Positions 45,771 to 57,310 of a stretch of DNA of 64,000 bases are shown piece after piece. A model generated the notes under the pieces. That model worked only from the letters and a program-made list of their open reading frames with translations. It searched no databases and was not told the DNA's origin. The translations under genes and the position numbers were made by a program. The stretch's first letter is position 1; every line of letters starts with the position of its first letter. Origin of the DNA: Saliniramus fredricksonii (GTDB lineage Bacteria; Pseudomonadota; Alphaproteobacteria; Rhizobiales; Beijerinckiaceae); the NCBI RefSeq assembly GCF_900094735.1, contig NZ_FMBM01000002.1, positions 434,001 through 498,000 of the forward strand. The letters run 5' to 3'.

Positions 45771-45934
45771 TCTCCCTCCCCTCAGGGGAGGGCCGGGGTG
45801 GGGTGGAGCCGTCCTACTGCTTTGCACCCCTCGGCTCGCGCCGCCCCTTTTCTGACCAGCCGGCCGTGTTGTTTCAAATTCGCGCTTCGCGCGAAGACCC
45901 CACCCTCTTCCCTCCCCACAGGGGAGGGAAGAGG
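45771..45934. repeat. GC-rich palindromic repeat element between sucB and lpdA
   Basis: A 164-base segment has two mirrored ends. The left begins CTCCCTCCCCTCAGGGGAGGG followed by a G-rich GGGGTGGGG; the right has ACCCCACCC followed by TTCCCTCCCC and AGGGGAGGG. Each end is itself a hairpin, and the two ends are inverted copies. Similar intergenic palindromes occur in other Hyphomicrobiales as REP/BIME-like elements. It lies within the operon and may affect mRNA stability. Confidence 0.65.
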
Positions 45935-45946
45935 AGGCCTTGATCA

Positions 45947-47188
45947 TCACAGATCCAGAACGAGACGCGCGGGATCTTCCAGCGCTTCCTTGATGCGCAC
46001 GAGGAAGGTCACGGCTTCCTTGCCGTCGACGATACGGTGATCGTAGGAGAGCGCCAGATACATCATCGGGCGCGCCACGATCTGCCCGTCCTTGACCACC
46101 GGACGCTGCTCGATGCGGTGCATGCCCAGAATGCCCGATTGCGGGGCGTTCAGGATCGGCGTCGACATCAGCGAGCCGTAGATGCCGCCATTGGTGATGG
46201 TGAAGGTGCCGCCCTGCATCTCGTCGATGGTCAGCTTGCCGTCACGGGCGCGCTTGCCGAAATCGTTGATCTGCTTCTCGACCCCGGCAATGGAGAGCTG
46301 GTCGGCATCGCGCACCACCGGCACGACGAGGCCCTTCTCCGTGCCGACGGCGATGCCGACATGGTAATAGTTCTTGTAGACGAGATCGGTGCCGTCAATC
46401 TCGGCATTGACGGCGGGGACTTCCTTCAGGGCCTGGACCACGGCCTTGGTGAAGAAGCCCATGAAGCCGAGCTTCACGCCGTGCTTCTTCTCGAAGATGT
46501 CCTTGTATTGCTTGCGCAGATCCATTACCGCGCCCATGTCGACATCGTTGAACGTCGTCAGCATGGCGGCGGTGTTCTGCGCGTCCTTGAGGCGACGCGC
46601 GATGGTCTGGCGCAGCTTGGTCATGCGCACACGCTCTTCGCGATCGGCATCGACAGGTGCGGAAGCGGGACGGGCCTGCTGCGGGGGCGCGGAGGAGGGC
46701 GCAGAGGCGCCGCCCGTGGCGATCGCCGCGAGCATGTCGCCCTTGGTCACGCGGCCATCCTTGCCGGAACCCGGGACATTCGCGGGATCGACGCCGCTTT
46801 CCGCGGAAAGCCGCGAAACGGCGGGGCCGTGATCGGACGCCTTCGCGGCTGGGGCCGGCTTGGCCGCTTCCGGCTTGCTCTCGGCCTTGGGGGCGTCCTT
46901 CTTCTCTTCCTTCTTCTCTTCCTTCTTGGCCGGCGCCGCAGCCGCGCTGCCGCCCTCATCAATCGAGCCGAGCAGCGCATCGGGCTCCACCGTATCGCCC
47001 TCCTGGGCGACGATGTCGCCGAGCACGCCGGAAGCCGGGGCGTTCACTTCGAGGGTGACCTTGTCGGTCTCGAGCTCGACCAGCGGCTCGTCAGCCTTCA
47101 CGGCCTCGCCGGGCTGCTTGAACCAGCGGGCGATGGTCGCTTCGCTGACGGATTCGCCGAGGGTGGGTACGCGGATTTCTGTGGCCAT
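45947..47188 (-). CDS. sucB: 2-oxoglutarate dehydrogenase E2, dihydrolipoyl succinyltransferase
   Basis: E2 transfers the succinyl group from E1 via lipoyl-lysine to CoA. The 413-residue protein has one lipoyl domain with the modified Lys in ETDKVTLEV, a linker rich in Ala, Lys and Glu, a peripheral subunit-binding domain ([30 protein letters not shown] as landmarks), and a catalytic domain ending with the SYDHRIVDG active site (His and Asp). The lipoyl group would be installed via the LipB product encoded at 59.5 kb. It lies 85 bases after sucA on the same strand. Confidence 0.96.
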   Translation of the reverse strand: MATEIRVPTLGESVSEATIARWFKQPGEAVKADEPLVELETDKVTLEVNAPASGVLGDIVAQEGDTVEPDALLGSIDEGGSAAAAPAKKEEKKEEKKDAPKAESKPEAAKPAPAAKASDHGPAVSRLSAESGVDPANVPGSGKDGRVTKGDMLAAIATGGASAPSSAPPQQARPASAPVDADREERVRMTKLRQTIARRLKDAQNTAAMLTTFNDVDMGAVMDLRKQYKDIFEKKHGVKLGFMGFFTKAVVQALKEVPAVNAEIDGTDLVYKNYYHVGIAVGTEKGLVVPVVRDADQLSIAGVEKQINDFGKRARDGKLTIDEMQGGTFTITNGGIYGSLMSTPILNAPQSGILGMHRIEQRPVVKDGQIVARPMMYLALSYDHRIVDGKEAVTFLVRIKEALEDPARLVLDL

Positions 47189-47273
47189 GGTGATCTTCGT
47201 CTTTGTTTGGGCATAAACCCGGTCATATCAGGTGTTCCCGGCGCCTGGGCCGGGAACGCGAAACGCTTGGCGC

Positions 47274-50234
47274 TCAGGCGCCGTAGACCTCGTCCATGAA
47301 GGCCTTGAGCTGCTGCTGGTGCTTCGACATCAGGCCCGTCGCGGTGGCCGCGGAGGCGGCACGACCGGCATAGCGGGCGCGCGGCACCTTGGAGCCGGCC
47401 TGCTTGAGCACCCATTCGAGATAGGGCTCGACAAAGCTCCACGAGCCCATGTTCTTCGGCTCTTCCTGGCACCAGACGACATCGGCGTTCTTGAAGCGCG
47501 ACAATTCCGCCTGCAGCGACTTCAGCGGGAACGGATAGAGCTGCTCGACGCGCATCAGGTAGACATCGTTGATGCCGCGCTTCTCTCGCTCCTCGAACAG
47601 GTCGTAATAGACCTTGCCCGTGCACAGCACGACGCGACGGATCTTGTCGTCCCTGGCGAGTTGCACATCGCCGATACCAGCCGCCGCGTCGTCCCACAGG
47701 ATGCGATGGAAGCAGGAATCGGGGCCCATTTCCGACATCTTCGAGACGCAGCGCTTGTGGCGCAGCAGGCTCTTGGGCGTCATCAGGATCAGCGGCTTGC
47801 GGAAGTCACGCTTCAGCTGACGGCGCAGGATGTGGAAATAATTCGCCGGCGTGGAGCAATAGGCGACCTGCATGTTGTCTTCCGCGCACATCTGCAGGAA
47901 ACGCTCCAGGCGGGCGGAGGAATGCTCCGGACCCTGGCCCTCATAGCCGTGCGGAAGCAGGCAGACGAGACCCGACATGCGCAGCCACTTGCGCTCGCCC
48001 GAGGAGATGAACTGGTCGAACACGACCTGCGCGCCGTTGGCGAAATCGCCGAACTGCGCTTCCCAGAGCACCAGCGCATTGGGCTCGGAGAGCGAGTAGC
48101 CGTATTCGAAGCCGAGCACGGCCTCTTCCGAGAGCATCGAATTGATGACCTCGTAATGCGCCTGGCCCTCGCTGACATGGTTGAGCGGGGTGTGGCGCTG
48201 TTCCGTTTCCTGGTCGAGCAGGACGGAATGACGCTGCGAGAAGGTGCCGCGCTCGACATCCTGGCCCGACAGGCGCACCCGGTGGCCTTCCCTGACCAGC
48301 GATCCGAAGGCGAGCGCCTCGGCCGTGGCCCAGTCGACACCCTCGCCGGTATCGATCATCTTGCGGCGATTGTCGACGAAACGGCGGATGGTGCGGTGGA
48401 TGTTGAAGCCCTCGGGCACCGTGGTGATCTTGCGACCGATATCCTCCAGCGTCTCCATCTCGATGCCGGTGGCGCCACGACGCGGATCGTCGCTGTCCTC
48501 CTTCACCGCCTTCAGCCCGGACCAGCGCCCGTCCAGCCAGTCGGCCTTGTTGGGCTTGAAGCCCTGGACGCTGTCGAATTCCTCATCGAGCCTGGCACGC
48601 CATTCGGCCTTCGCCGCGTCGATCTCCTCCTCGGTGATGACGCCTTCCCCGATCAGTTTCTTGCTGTAGATCGCCAGCGTGGTCGGATGCTCGCGTATGA
48701 TCTTGTACATGCGCGGTTGGGTGAAGGACGGCTCGTCGCCTTCGTTGTGACCGAAGCGGCGGTAGCACAGCATGTCGATCACGACCGGCTTGTGGAAGCG
48801 CTGGCGGTATTCCGTCGCCACCTTCGCCGCATAGACCACCGCTTCCGGGTCGTCGCCGTTGCAGTGGAAGATCGGCGCCTCGACCATCTTGGCCACGTCT
48901 GACGGGTAGGGCGAGGAGCGCGAATAGCGCGGATTGGTGGTGAATCCGATCTGGTTGTTGATGATGAAATGGATCGAGCCGCCGGTACGGTGACCCTTCA
49001 GTCCCGACAAGCCGAAGCATTCCGCCACCACGCCCTGGCCGGCGAAGGCCGCATCGCCGTGCAGCAGCAGCGGCAGCACCGAATTGCGGTTCTCGCCGGT
49101 CTCGCCATGCTGGTCCTGCTTGGCCCGGACCTTGCCGAGCACCACCGGATCAACGATCTCGAGATGCGAGGGATTGGCGGTGAGCGAGAGGTGGACGTTG
49201 TTGCCGTCGAAGCTGCGGTCCGACGAAGCGCCGAGATGGTATTTCACATCGCCCGAGCCCTCGACATCGTCGGGGGCGAAGGAGCCGCCCTTGAATTCGT
49301 GAAACAGGGCGCGATGCGTCTTGCCCATCACCTGGGTAAGCACGTTGAGGCGACCGCGATGGGCCATGCCCAGCACGATCTCCTTCACACCGAGATTGCC
49401 GCCGCGCTTGATGATCTGCTCGAGTGCCGGGATCAGCGATTCCGCGCCGTCGAGACCGAAGCGCTTGGTGCCGGTATATTTGAGATCGAGAAATTTCTCG
49501 AAACCCTCGCCCTCGATCAGCTTGTTGAGGATCGCCTTCTTGCCGCGCGCGGTGAATTCGATCTCCTTGTCGGGCCCCTCGATGCGTTCCTGCAACCACG
49601 CCTTCTCGACCGGGTCGGAGATATGCATGAACTCGACGCCGAGCGTCTGGCAATAGGTGCGCTGAAGGATGGCGAGGATTTCGCCGATCGTCGCGAATTC
49701 GAGCCCCAGCACGTTGTCGAGGAAGATCTTGCGGTCGTAATCGGCTTCGGTGAAACCGTAATGCGCCGGGGAGAGCTCCTCGTCATTGACGCGCTTCTCG
49801 AAACCCAGCGGATCCAGATTGGCATGCAGGTGGCCGCGCATGCGGTAGGCGCGGATCATCATCAGCGCATGCAGCGAATCGCGCGTGGCCTGCTGCACAT
49901 GCTCCTCGGTCAGCGCGACGCCCTTGGCCTCGGCCTTGCCCTTGAGCTTTTCGGCAACGGTCTTCTCGATCTGTCCCCAATTGCCGTCGAGGGCCGAGAC
50001 GAGTTCGCCATTGGCCGCGATCGGCCAGTTCTCGCGCTTCCAGGAGGCGCCCTGCGCGTTCTTGGCGACGATGGCGCTGTCATCCTTCAGCGCACCGAAG
50101 AAGGCCTGCCATTCGGCATCGACCGATTTCGGATCCTTGGCGTAGCGGGCGTAGAGATCCTCGATATAGGCGGCATTGGCGCCGTCGAGGAAGGAGGTCT
50201 GGAGGAGCGCTTCGTTGACGTCTTGGCGTGCCAT
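47274..50234 (-). CDS. sucA: 2-oxoglutarate dehydrogenase E1 component
   Basis: E1 is the thiamine-diphosphate decarboxylase of the 2-oxoglutarate dehydrogenase complex. The 986-residue length is standard. Landmarks are the N-terminal FLDGANAAYIEDLYARY segment that contacts E2, EGFEKFLDLKYTGTKRFGLDG, MAHRGRLNVLTQVMGK, the CNGDDPEAV and CYRRFGHNEGDEPSFTQP segments, and VCLLPHGYEGQGPEHSSARLERFL near the C-terminus. The start ATG is 50232-50234. It follows sucD with an intervening perfect hairpin and precedes sucB. Confidence 0.97.
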   Translation of the reverse strand: MARQDVNEALLQTSFLDGANAAYIEDLYARYAKDPKSVDAEWQAFFGALKDDSAIVAKNAQGASWKRENWPIAANGELVSALDGNWGQIEKTVAEKLKGKAEAKGVALTEEHVQQATRDSLHALMMIRAYRMRGHLHANLDPLGFEKRVNDEELSPAHYGFTEADYDRKIFLDNVLGLEFATIGEILAILQRTYCQTLGVEFMHISDPVEKAWLQERIEGPDKEIEFTARGKKAILNKLIEGEGFEKFLDLKYTGTKRFGLDGAESLIPALEQIIKRGGNLGVKEIVLGMAHRGRLNVLTQVMGKTHRALFHEFKGGSFAPDDVEGSGDVKYHLGASSDRSFDGNNVHLSLTANPSHLEIVDPVVLGKVRAKQDQHGETGENRNSVLPLLLHGDAAFAGQGVVAECFGLSGLKGHRTGGSIHFIINNQIGFTTNPRYSRSSPYPSDVAKMVEAPIFHCNGDDPEAVVYAAKVATEYRQRFHKPVVIDMLCYRRFGHNEGDEPSFTQPRMYKIIREHPTTLAIYSKKLIGEGVITEEEIDAAKAEWRARLDEEFDSVQGFKPNKADWLDGRWSGLKAVKEDSDDPRRGATGIEMETLEDIGRKITTVPEGFNIHRTIRRFVDNRRKMIDTGEGVDWATAEALAFGSLVREGHRVRLSGQDVERGTFSQRHSVLLDQETEQRHTPLNHVSEGQAHYEVINSMLSEEAVLGFEYGYSLSEPNALVLWEAQFGDFANGAQVVFDQFISSGERKWLRMSGLVCLLPHGYEGQGPEHSSARLERFLQMCAEDNMQVAYCSTPANYFHILRRQLKRDFRKPLILMTPKSLLRHKRCVSKMSEMGPDSCFHRILWDDAAAGIGDVQLARDDKIRRVVLCTGKVYYDLFEEREKRGINDVYLMRVEQLYPFPLKSLQAELSRFKNADVVWCQEEPKNMGSWSFVEPYLEWVLKQAGSKVPRARYAGRAASAATATGLMSKHQQQLKAFMDEVYGA

Positions 50235-50357
50235 GGCTTGTCCGTCCGAGGGGCCGCCGGGGTGTTCGTTGCCGGAGGCCGTGGCGGGGCCGGGTCGCGG
50301 CCCCTTCGAGGGTTTGATCGAGCCGTCGTCTTGCGGGCCGATTCAGGCGATATTCGG

Positions 50358-50399
50358 TCCGGTCGCGCCCGAATCCTGTTCGGATCAGGCGCGACCGGA
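50358..50399. other. Intercistronic hairpin between sucD and sucA
   Basis: TCCGGTCGCGCC (50358-50369) and GGCGCGACCGGA (50388-50399) are perfect 12-base inverted repeats with an 18-base loop. On the minus strand it lies 12 bases after the sucD stop without a T-run, so it may tune or process the suc message rather than stop it. Confidence 0.6.
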
Positions 50400-50411
50400 G
50401 ATTTGGGCGCA

Positions 50412-51296
50412 TCAGCCCTTCAGAAGCTCAGAGAGCGTGGTGCCGAGCCGCGCCGGGGAGGGCGAGACCTTGATGCCGGCTGCTTCCATCGCCGCGATCT
50501 TGTCTTCCGCGCCGCCCTTGCCGCCGGAAATGATCGCGCCCGCATGACCCATGCGACGGCCCGGAGGCGCCGTGCGACCGGCGATGAAGCCGACCATCGG
50601 CTTCTTGCGACCGCGCCGGGCTTCGTCCGCAATGAACTGCGCGGCTTCCTCTTCCGCCGAGCCGCCGATCTCGCCGATCATCACGATCGACCTGGTGGCG
50701 TCGTCGGCGAGCAGCATTTCGAGCATGTCGATGAACTCGGTGCCCTTGACCGGATCACCGCCGATGCCGACCGCCGTGGTCTGGCCGAGGCCTTCATTGG
50801 TGGTCTGGAACACGGCTTCATAGGTGAGCGTGCCCGAGCGCGAGACGATGCCGACCGAGCCCGGCGAGAAGATGTTGCCCGGCATGATGCCGATCTTCGA
50901 TTCGCCGGCGGTGACGACACCGGGGCAGTTCGGGCCGATCAGGCGCGACCTGGAGCCGGCCAGGGCGCGCTTGACGCGCACCATGTCCTGCACCGGGATC
51001 CCCTCGGTGATGCAGACGATCAGCGGGATTTCCGCGTCGATCGCCTCGCAGATCGCGTCAGCCGCGCCGGGCGGCGGGACGTAGACGACGGAGGCCTCGG
51101 CGCCCGTCGTCTCGCGGGCCTCGGCCACCGTGTCGAAGACCGGCAGGCCGATATGCTTCGAGCCGCCTTTGCCGGGCGAAACGCCGCCGACCATCTTGGT
51201 GCCGTAGGCGATGGCCTGTTCGGAGTGGAAGGTCCCGTTCTTGCCGGTAAAGCCCTGGCAGATGACCTTGGTGTTGGAATTGATCAGAATGGACAT
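50412..51296 (-). CDS. sucD: Succinyl-CoA synthetase alpha subunit
   Basis: With SucC this enzyme makes succinate and ATP or GTP from succinyl-CoA in the TCA cycle. The 294-residue protein has the CoA-binding [57 protein letters not shown] and the phospho-histidine loop [10 protein letters not shown]. The length is normal. In most alphaproteobacteria sucD directly follows sucC; here a toxin-antitoxin pair separates them by about 725 bases, which may leave sucD partly dependent on read-through from, or a promoter in, that insert (inference). Confidence 0.96.
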   Translation of the reverse strand: MSILINSNTKVICQGFTGKNGTFHSEQAIAYGTKMVGGVSPGKGGSKHIGLPVFDTVAEARETTGAEASVVYVPPPGAADAICEAIDAEIPLIVCITEGIPVQDMVRVKRALAGSRSRLIGPNCPGVVTAGESKIGIMPGNIFSPGSVGIVSRSGTLTYEAVFQTTNEGLGQTTAVGIGGDPVKGTEFIDMLEMLLADDATRSIVMIGEIGGSAEEEAAQFIADEARRGRKKPMVGFIAGRTAPPGRRMGHAGAIISGGKGGAEDKIAAMEAAGIKVSPSPARLGTTLSELLKG

Positions 51297-51320
51297 GGGA
51301 TCGTCGATCTCTTCTTTCGT

Positions 51321-51740
51321 TCAATGCGATGCGAAGGGGTTGACCACCTTCACGTCGCCATAGCTCTGCGCGTGATTGAGGTCTTCGGAATAGAGGGTCG
51401 CGCAGCCCAGACGCTGCGCGGCGGCGATGATGGCTGCATCCCAGTAGGATACGAGATAGCGACGGCTGAGACGGAGGGCTGACCGCACCAGCTCCGTATC
51501 GACCGGAACGACGGGAAAGACGCTCAGCCTTTCGATCCAGGTCTCGGCTTCCTCGCGCGCCAGCGGGACAGCCGGTTTCTTGATCACGTTCACGTAAAAC
51601 TCGGCGAGGACCTGAGCCGAGAGCCCGAAATCCGCTTTCTCCAGAAGATCCCAAGCCCGCGCCGCCTTTTCAGGAGCATCCTTGCGACCGGCAGCCGCAT
51701 AGATCAGGACATTCGTATCGAGGAAGGTTTCAACGCGCAT
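51321..51740 (-). CDS. vapC: VapC-type PIN-domain ribonuclease toxin
   Basis: This 139-residue PIN-domain protein has the four acidic catalytic residues expected: Asp8 (FLDTNVLIY), Glu47 (VLAEFY), Asp101 (YWDAAIIAAA) and Asp120 (LYSEDL). VapC toxins cleave specific RNAs, often tRNA, until neutralised by VapB. The ATG at 51738-51740 overlaps the end of the antitoxin gene by 11 bases, a typical antitoxin-first arrangement. It sits inside the suc operon, 24 bases before sucD. All catalytic residues are intact, so it is probably active. Confidence 0.9.
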   Translation of the reverse strand: MRVETFLDTNVLIYAAAGRKDAPEKAARAWDLLEKADFGLSAQVLAEFYVNVIKKPAVPLAREEAETWIERLSVFPVVPVDTELVRSALRLSRRYLVSYWDAAIIAAAQRLGCATLYSEDLNHAQSYGDVKVVNPFASH

Positions 51741-51963
51741 GGCTGTCCTCCCTGTCGAAGCGGAAATCGGGTCCGAGCCGTGCCTCGCTGCTTTCGCTGA
51801 GACGCTTGAGGTCGGCGATCGCGGATTGCGCGCGCTCCTGACCGCGAACGAGCGTTTCCAGATGCGCGCGCACCAATGCGTTGACACTGGTTTGCTGGCG
51901 GGCCGCATAGATGCGGACCTCCTCCAGAAGCTTCTCGTCTATGGCCAGGGTGATGTTCTTCAT
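51730..51963 (-). CDS. vapB: VapB-type antitoxin
   Basis: This 77-residue protein has an N-terminal ribbon-helix-helix-like DNA-binding segment ([16 protein letters not shown], then a helix with [12 protein letters not shown]) and an acidic/basic disordered C-terminus suited to toxin binding. I chose the ATG at 51961-51963, preceded by GGAGA, over an upstream ATG that would place the operator within the coding region. It begins 58 bases after the sucC stop, and its 3' end overlaps vapC. It probably autoregulates through the adjacent long palindrome. Confidence 0.86.
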   Translation of the reverse strand: MKNITLAIDEKLLEEVRIYAARQQTSVNALVRAHLETLVRGQERAQSAIADLKRLSESSEARLGPDFRFDREDSHAR

Positions 51964-51974
51964 CGCCGGTCTCC

Positions 51975-52011
51975 GCATGCACACATAGTTACACATATTA
52001 TGTGTGCATGC
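51975..52011. promoter_or_regulatory. VapB operator palindrome
   Basis: GCATGCACACATA (51975-51987) and TATGTGTGCATGC (51999-52011) are perfect 13-base inverted repeats separated by 11 AT-rich bases. The site lies 12 bases upstream of the vapB start and 11 bases downstream of sucC, where an autoregulatory antitoxin operator is expected; the spacer could hold a -10 element. Confidence 0.78.
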
Positions 52012-52021
52012 ATCGTCCTCC

Positions 52022-53218
<1,197 letters not shown>

Positions 53219-53286
53219 GGAAATCCTCTTTCATCAGCTGAAACGAGAGCGGCGCCACCGGGGCGCCGCGCTGCATTCCGCAAAGA

Positions 53287-54565
<1,279 letters not shown>

Positions 54566-55207
54566 TCACACCTGACCCACCGCGAGGCTGCGCAGAACCA
54601 CCCGCAGCATGACGTTGAGGCGCTCGTCGAGCACCGCGCGCGGCACGCGCACATCGATGCGCACCATGGCCGGATTGACGAATCGCTGCACGGCATCAAT
54701 CACGAAGGCGATCGCCCGGTCGCGGTCACGCGGGTTGAACACTTCCGTGGTGACGCCCTCGTCGATCACCCGCTCGAGCAATCGCAGCTGCCGGGTGCGG
54801 TGCTTGCGGGCAATGTCGCGCGAATGCTCCACCGCCGCCACATAGACGTCGAAGACATGGGCGTTGCGCTCGGCGCATTCGCGGTATTGCCGGGCAATGG
54901 CGAGGACGAAGCGCTCCAGCTTGTCGTCGGCGGGATCGGGACTGTCGGCAATGTCGCTGAGCGAGGCCTCGACCTCCTTGAGCCATTGACCGGCGACGGC
55001 ATCGATCAATTCGGCCTTGGACGGAAAGTAGCGGTAGACGTTGGCATGCGTCATCCCCGCTTCTTCCGCGACGCCGACCACGGTGAGCCGGCGGGCGCCG
55101 AATCGGCCCAGATGCTCTGCCGCGACCTGCAGCAGACGCGTCTCCGGCGAAACGCGCCGTGTGGCCGGGCCGGCAGGATTGGCGAGCGGTGTGGCAAGCG
55201 GGCTCAT
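54566..55207 (-). CDS. TetR-family transcriptional regulator
   Basis: This 213-residue repressor-type protein has an N-terminal TetR helix-turn-helix: LLQVAAEHLGRFGARRLTVVGVAEEAGMTHANVYRYFPSKAELIDAV (landmarks VAEEAG and YRYFPSK), then a helical ligand-binding domain without recognisable specificity. The ATG at 55205-55207 follows GGAGA. It is divergent from flgB with 133 bases between them and upstream of mdh on the same strand, so it may control itself or either neighbour; TetR proteins usually act on adjacent genes. Confidence 0.9.
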   Translation of the reverse strand: MSPLATPLANPAGPATRRVSPETRLLQVAAEHLGRFGARRLTVVGVAEEAGMTHANVYRYFPSKAELIDAVAGQWLKEVEASLSDIADSPDPADDKLERFVLAIARQYRECAERNAHVFDVYVAAVEHSRDIARKHRTRQLRLLERVIDEGVTTEVFNPRDRDRAIAFVIDAVQRFVNPAMVRIDVRVPRAVLDERLNVMLRVVLRSLAVGQV

Positions 55208-55340
55208 GATCTCTCCTTAGCGCGCCGGCGCCCGCAGGCCAATCCCGGGCGCGCCTTCTGCCGCGACGGGCTTTGCGCTCAAGCCTGACGCAAGCCAGCG
55301 CACCTAGTCTCCGGTCAGATCGAAACCGGGAGGCCTTTCC

Positions 55341-55718
55341 GTGGAAGCGATACACCTGTTTTCTCTGGCGTCGCGGCGTAGCGAATGGCTGTCGGTGCGC
55401 CAGGCCACGATCGCCGAGAACGTCGCGAATGTCGACACGCCGGACTATCGCGCCAAGGATGTGCAGCCCTTTCGCGAGGTGATGGATCATACCCGCCTGC
55501 AGATGGCGGCGACCAGCCCGTCGCATCTCGAACGCGATGGCCGCGCCCGCCAGACGCGCACCGACAAGGCGGATTCCTGGACCATCACCCATTCCGGCAA
55601 CAGCGTCAGCATCGAGCAGGAACTGATGAAATCCAGCAGCGCGGCGCGGGAACATTCGCTTTCCACCAGCATCGTCAAGTCGTTCCACCGCATGCTCATG
55701 ACAACCGTGAAAGGATAA
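55341..55718 (+). CDS. flgB: Flagellar basal-body rod protein FlgB
   Basis: FlgB is a proximal-rod subunit joining the MS-ring/FliE to the rod. The 125-residue protein starts [21 protein letters not shown], has the rod-family [19 protein letters not shown] motif, and ends with a helix containing [12 protein letters not shown]. The start is GTG at 55341, seven bases after GGGAGG. It opens the flgB-flgC-fliE-flgG-flgA-flgI operon, in which the genes lie two to 37 bases apart or overlap. Confidence 0.95.
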   Translation: MEAIHLFSLASRRSEWLSVRQATIAENVANVDTPDYRAKDVQPFREVMDHTRLQMAATSPSHLERDGRARQTRTDKADSWTITHSGNSVSIEQELMKSSSAAREHSLSTSIVKSFHRMLMTTVKG

Positions 55719-55722
55719 GGCG

Positions 55723-56139
55723 ATGATGGATCCGCTCGCCGCGATTTCGCGCATTGCCGGCTCCGGATTGCAGACGCAGTCCAAACGCCTGCAAATCATT
55801 TCCGAGAACCTCGCCAATGCCGAATCGACCGGCTCCACCCCCGGCGCTGACCCGTTCCGGCGCAAGACCATCAGCTTCAAGAGCGAGATGGATCGCCTCG
55901 TCGGCGCGGAACTGGTCGGTATCCGCAATGTCGGCACGGACCGCTCGCCGTTTCGCATCGAGCACGATCCCGGCCACCCCGCAGCCGACGAAAACGGCAA
56001 CGTGAAGAAGCCGAACGTCAACATGCTGATGGAAATGGCCGATCTGCGCGAAGCCAACCGCTCCTATGAAGCCAATCTCCAGATCGTCAAGAAAGCCCGC
56101 TCGATGGTCAACGCCACCATCGACCTGTTGAGGAACTGA
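55723..56139 (+). CDS. flgC: Flagellar basal-body rod protein FlgC
   Basis: FlgC is a proximal-rod protein exported by the flagellar type III system. The 138-residue protein has the conserved [31 protein letters not shown]-terminus (landmark ENLANAEST), and the typical end [25 protein letters not shown]-like (here [20 protein letters not shown]). It starts five bases after flgB and ends three bases before fliE. Confidence 0.96.
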   Translation: MMDPLAAISRIAGSGLQTQSKRLQIISENLANAESTGSTPGADPFRRKTISFKSEMDRLVGAELVGIRNVGTDRSPFRIEHDPGHPAADENGNVKKPNVNMLMEMADLREANRSYEANLQIVKKARSMVNATIDLLRN

Positions 56140-56141
56140 TC

Positions 56142-56471
56142 ATGATCGACGCCCTCGCCAGCCTTCCCGGCGCCGCCGGGCTCGCCGCACCGACCTCCGG
56201 GGTCGAACGCAAGGCCGCCACCGCGCTTACGGGTTTCACCCAGCAGCCCCAGCGTACCGATTTCTCGCAGGTCCTGTCTCAGGTCGCGCGCGACGGCGTG
56301 AGCCGGATTCAGGCCGCCGAAGCGACGTCGCTCCAGGGGCTGCAGGGTCAGGCCTCGGTGCAGCAGGTCGTCGAGGCGGTGATGAGTGCGGAGCAGACGC
56401 TCAACACCGCGATCGCGGTGCGCGACAAGGTCGTGCAGGCCTACCAGGAAATCAGCCGGATGCAGATCTGA
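56142..56471 (+). CDS. fliE: Flagellar hook-basal body complex protein FliE
   Basis: FliE links the MS ring to the rod. This 109-residue protein has a variable Ala/Thr-rich N-terminus and the conserved C-terminal helical region, [35 protein letters not shown] (landmarks VMSAEQTL and YQEISRMQI). It lies between flgC and flgG with gaps of two and 13 bases. Confidence 0.95.
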   Translation: MIDALASLPGAAGLAAPTSGVERKAATALTGFTQQPQRTDFSQVLSQVARDGVSRIQAAEATSLQGLQGQASVQQVVEAVMSAEQTLNTAIAVRDKVVQAYQEISRMQI

Positions 56472-56484
56472 GGAGGATCGGACC

Positions 56485-57273
56485 ATGCGCGCCCTCGCCA
56501 TCGCCGCCACGGGCATGAACGCCCAGCAGATGAACGTCGAAGTCATCGCCAACAACATCGCCAATATCAACACCACCGGCTTCAAGCGCGCCCGCGCCGA
56601 GTTCACCGATCTGCTCTACCAGGCGGAGAAGCTCCAGGGTGTGCCGATGCGCGGCGGCCAGGCGGCCGTCCCGGAAGGCGCCCAGATCGGGCTCGGTGTG
56701 AAGGCGGCGGCCATCCGCAACCTGCATATGCAGGGCGCATTGACCAACACCGCCAACAAGCTCGACCTCGCCATCAACGGCCAGGGCTGGTTCCAGGTTC
56801 AGGGGCCGGAAGGCGAGATTCTCTACGCCCGCGCCGGCGCCTTCAACACCAATGCCGAAGGCCAGCTCGTCACCATCGAGGGCTATCTCGTGGAACCGGC
56901 CATCGTGGTGCCGGAGAATACGGTGGACGTTGTCGTCAACGAGTCGGGCCAGGTCTTCGCCCAGATCGGCGGTCAGATGCAGCTCGAAGAGCTCGGCCAG
57001 TTGACACTCGCCAATTTCGCCAACGAGACCGGCCTCGAGCCGCTGGGCAGCAACCTCTATCGCGAGACCGTCGCCTCCGGCCAGCCCGTGATCGGCGCGC
57101 CGGGCGATCCCGGCTATGGCAGTCTTCATCAGGGCTATCTGGAGAGCTCCAACGTCGATCCGGTGAAGGAAATCACCGAACTGATCTCGGCCCAGCGCGC
57201 CTACGAGATGAATTCCAAGGTTATCCAGGCTGCCGACGACATGGCCGGCACGGTCTCCAAGGGTATCCGCTGA
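56485..57273 (+). CDS. flgG: Flagellar distal rod protein FlgG
   Basis: FlgG forms the distal rod. The 262-residue protein starts [30 protein letters not shown], has [15 protein letters not shown], the [10 protein letters not shown] segment and the closing [31 protein letters not shown], diagnostic of FlgG. GAGGAGG precedes the ATG at 56485, which fixes the start; a longer in-frame region upstream overlaps fliE and is not real. The rod-protein N- and C-terminal heptad regions are both intact. Confidence 0.97.
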   Translation: MRALAIAATGMNAQQMNVEVIANNIANINTTGFKRARAEFTDLLYQAEKLQGVPMRGGQAAVPEGAQIGLGVKAAAIRNLHMQGALTNTANKLDLAINGQGWFQVQGPEGEILYARAGAFNTNAEGQLVTIEGYLVEPAIVVPENTVDVVVNESGQVFAQIGGQMQLEELGQLTLANFANETGLEPLGSNLYRETVASGQPVIGAPGDPGYGSLHQGYLESSNVDPVKEITELISAQRAYEMNSKVIQAADDMAGTVSKGIR

Positions 57274-57310
57274 TGCGCGCGATCGGGACCATGAATCGAG
57301 GAGCTGAGCG

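Noticed and set aside
44407-45855. Long open frame antisense to lpdA
   Set aside because: lpdA on the other strand is unmistakable (FAD, NAD and disulfide motifs); this frame is its shadow.
45771-45934. Rho-independent terminator between sucB and lpdA
   Set aside because: The hairpins are strong but no T-run follows on the minus strand, and the structure is a larger mirrored element; lpdA also needs read-through or its own promoter.
48969-51482. Long open frame antisense to sucA and sucD, over 800 codons
   Set aside because: It mirrors the codon structure of sucA and sucD, spans two real genes and has no recognisable motif. High-GC third positions commonly open such antisense frames.
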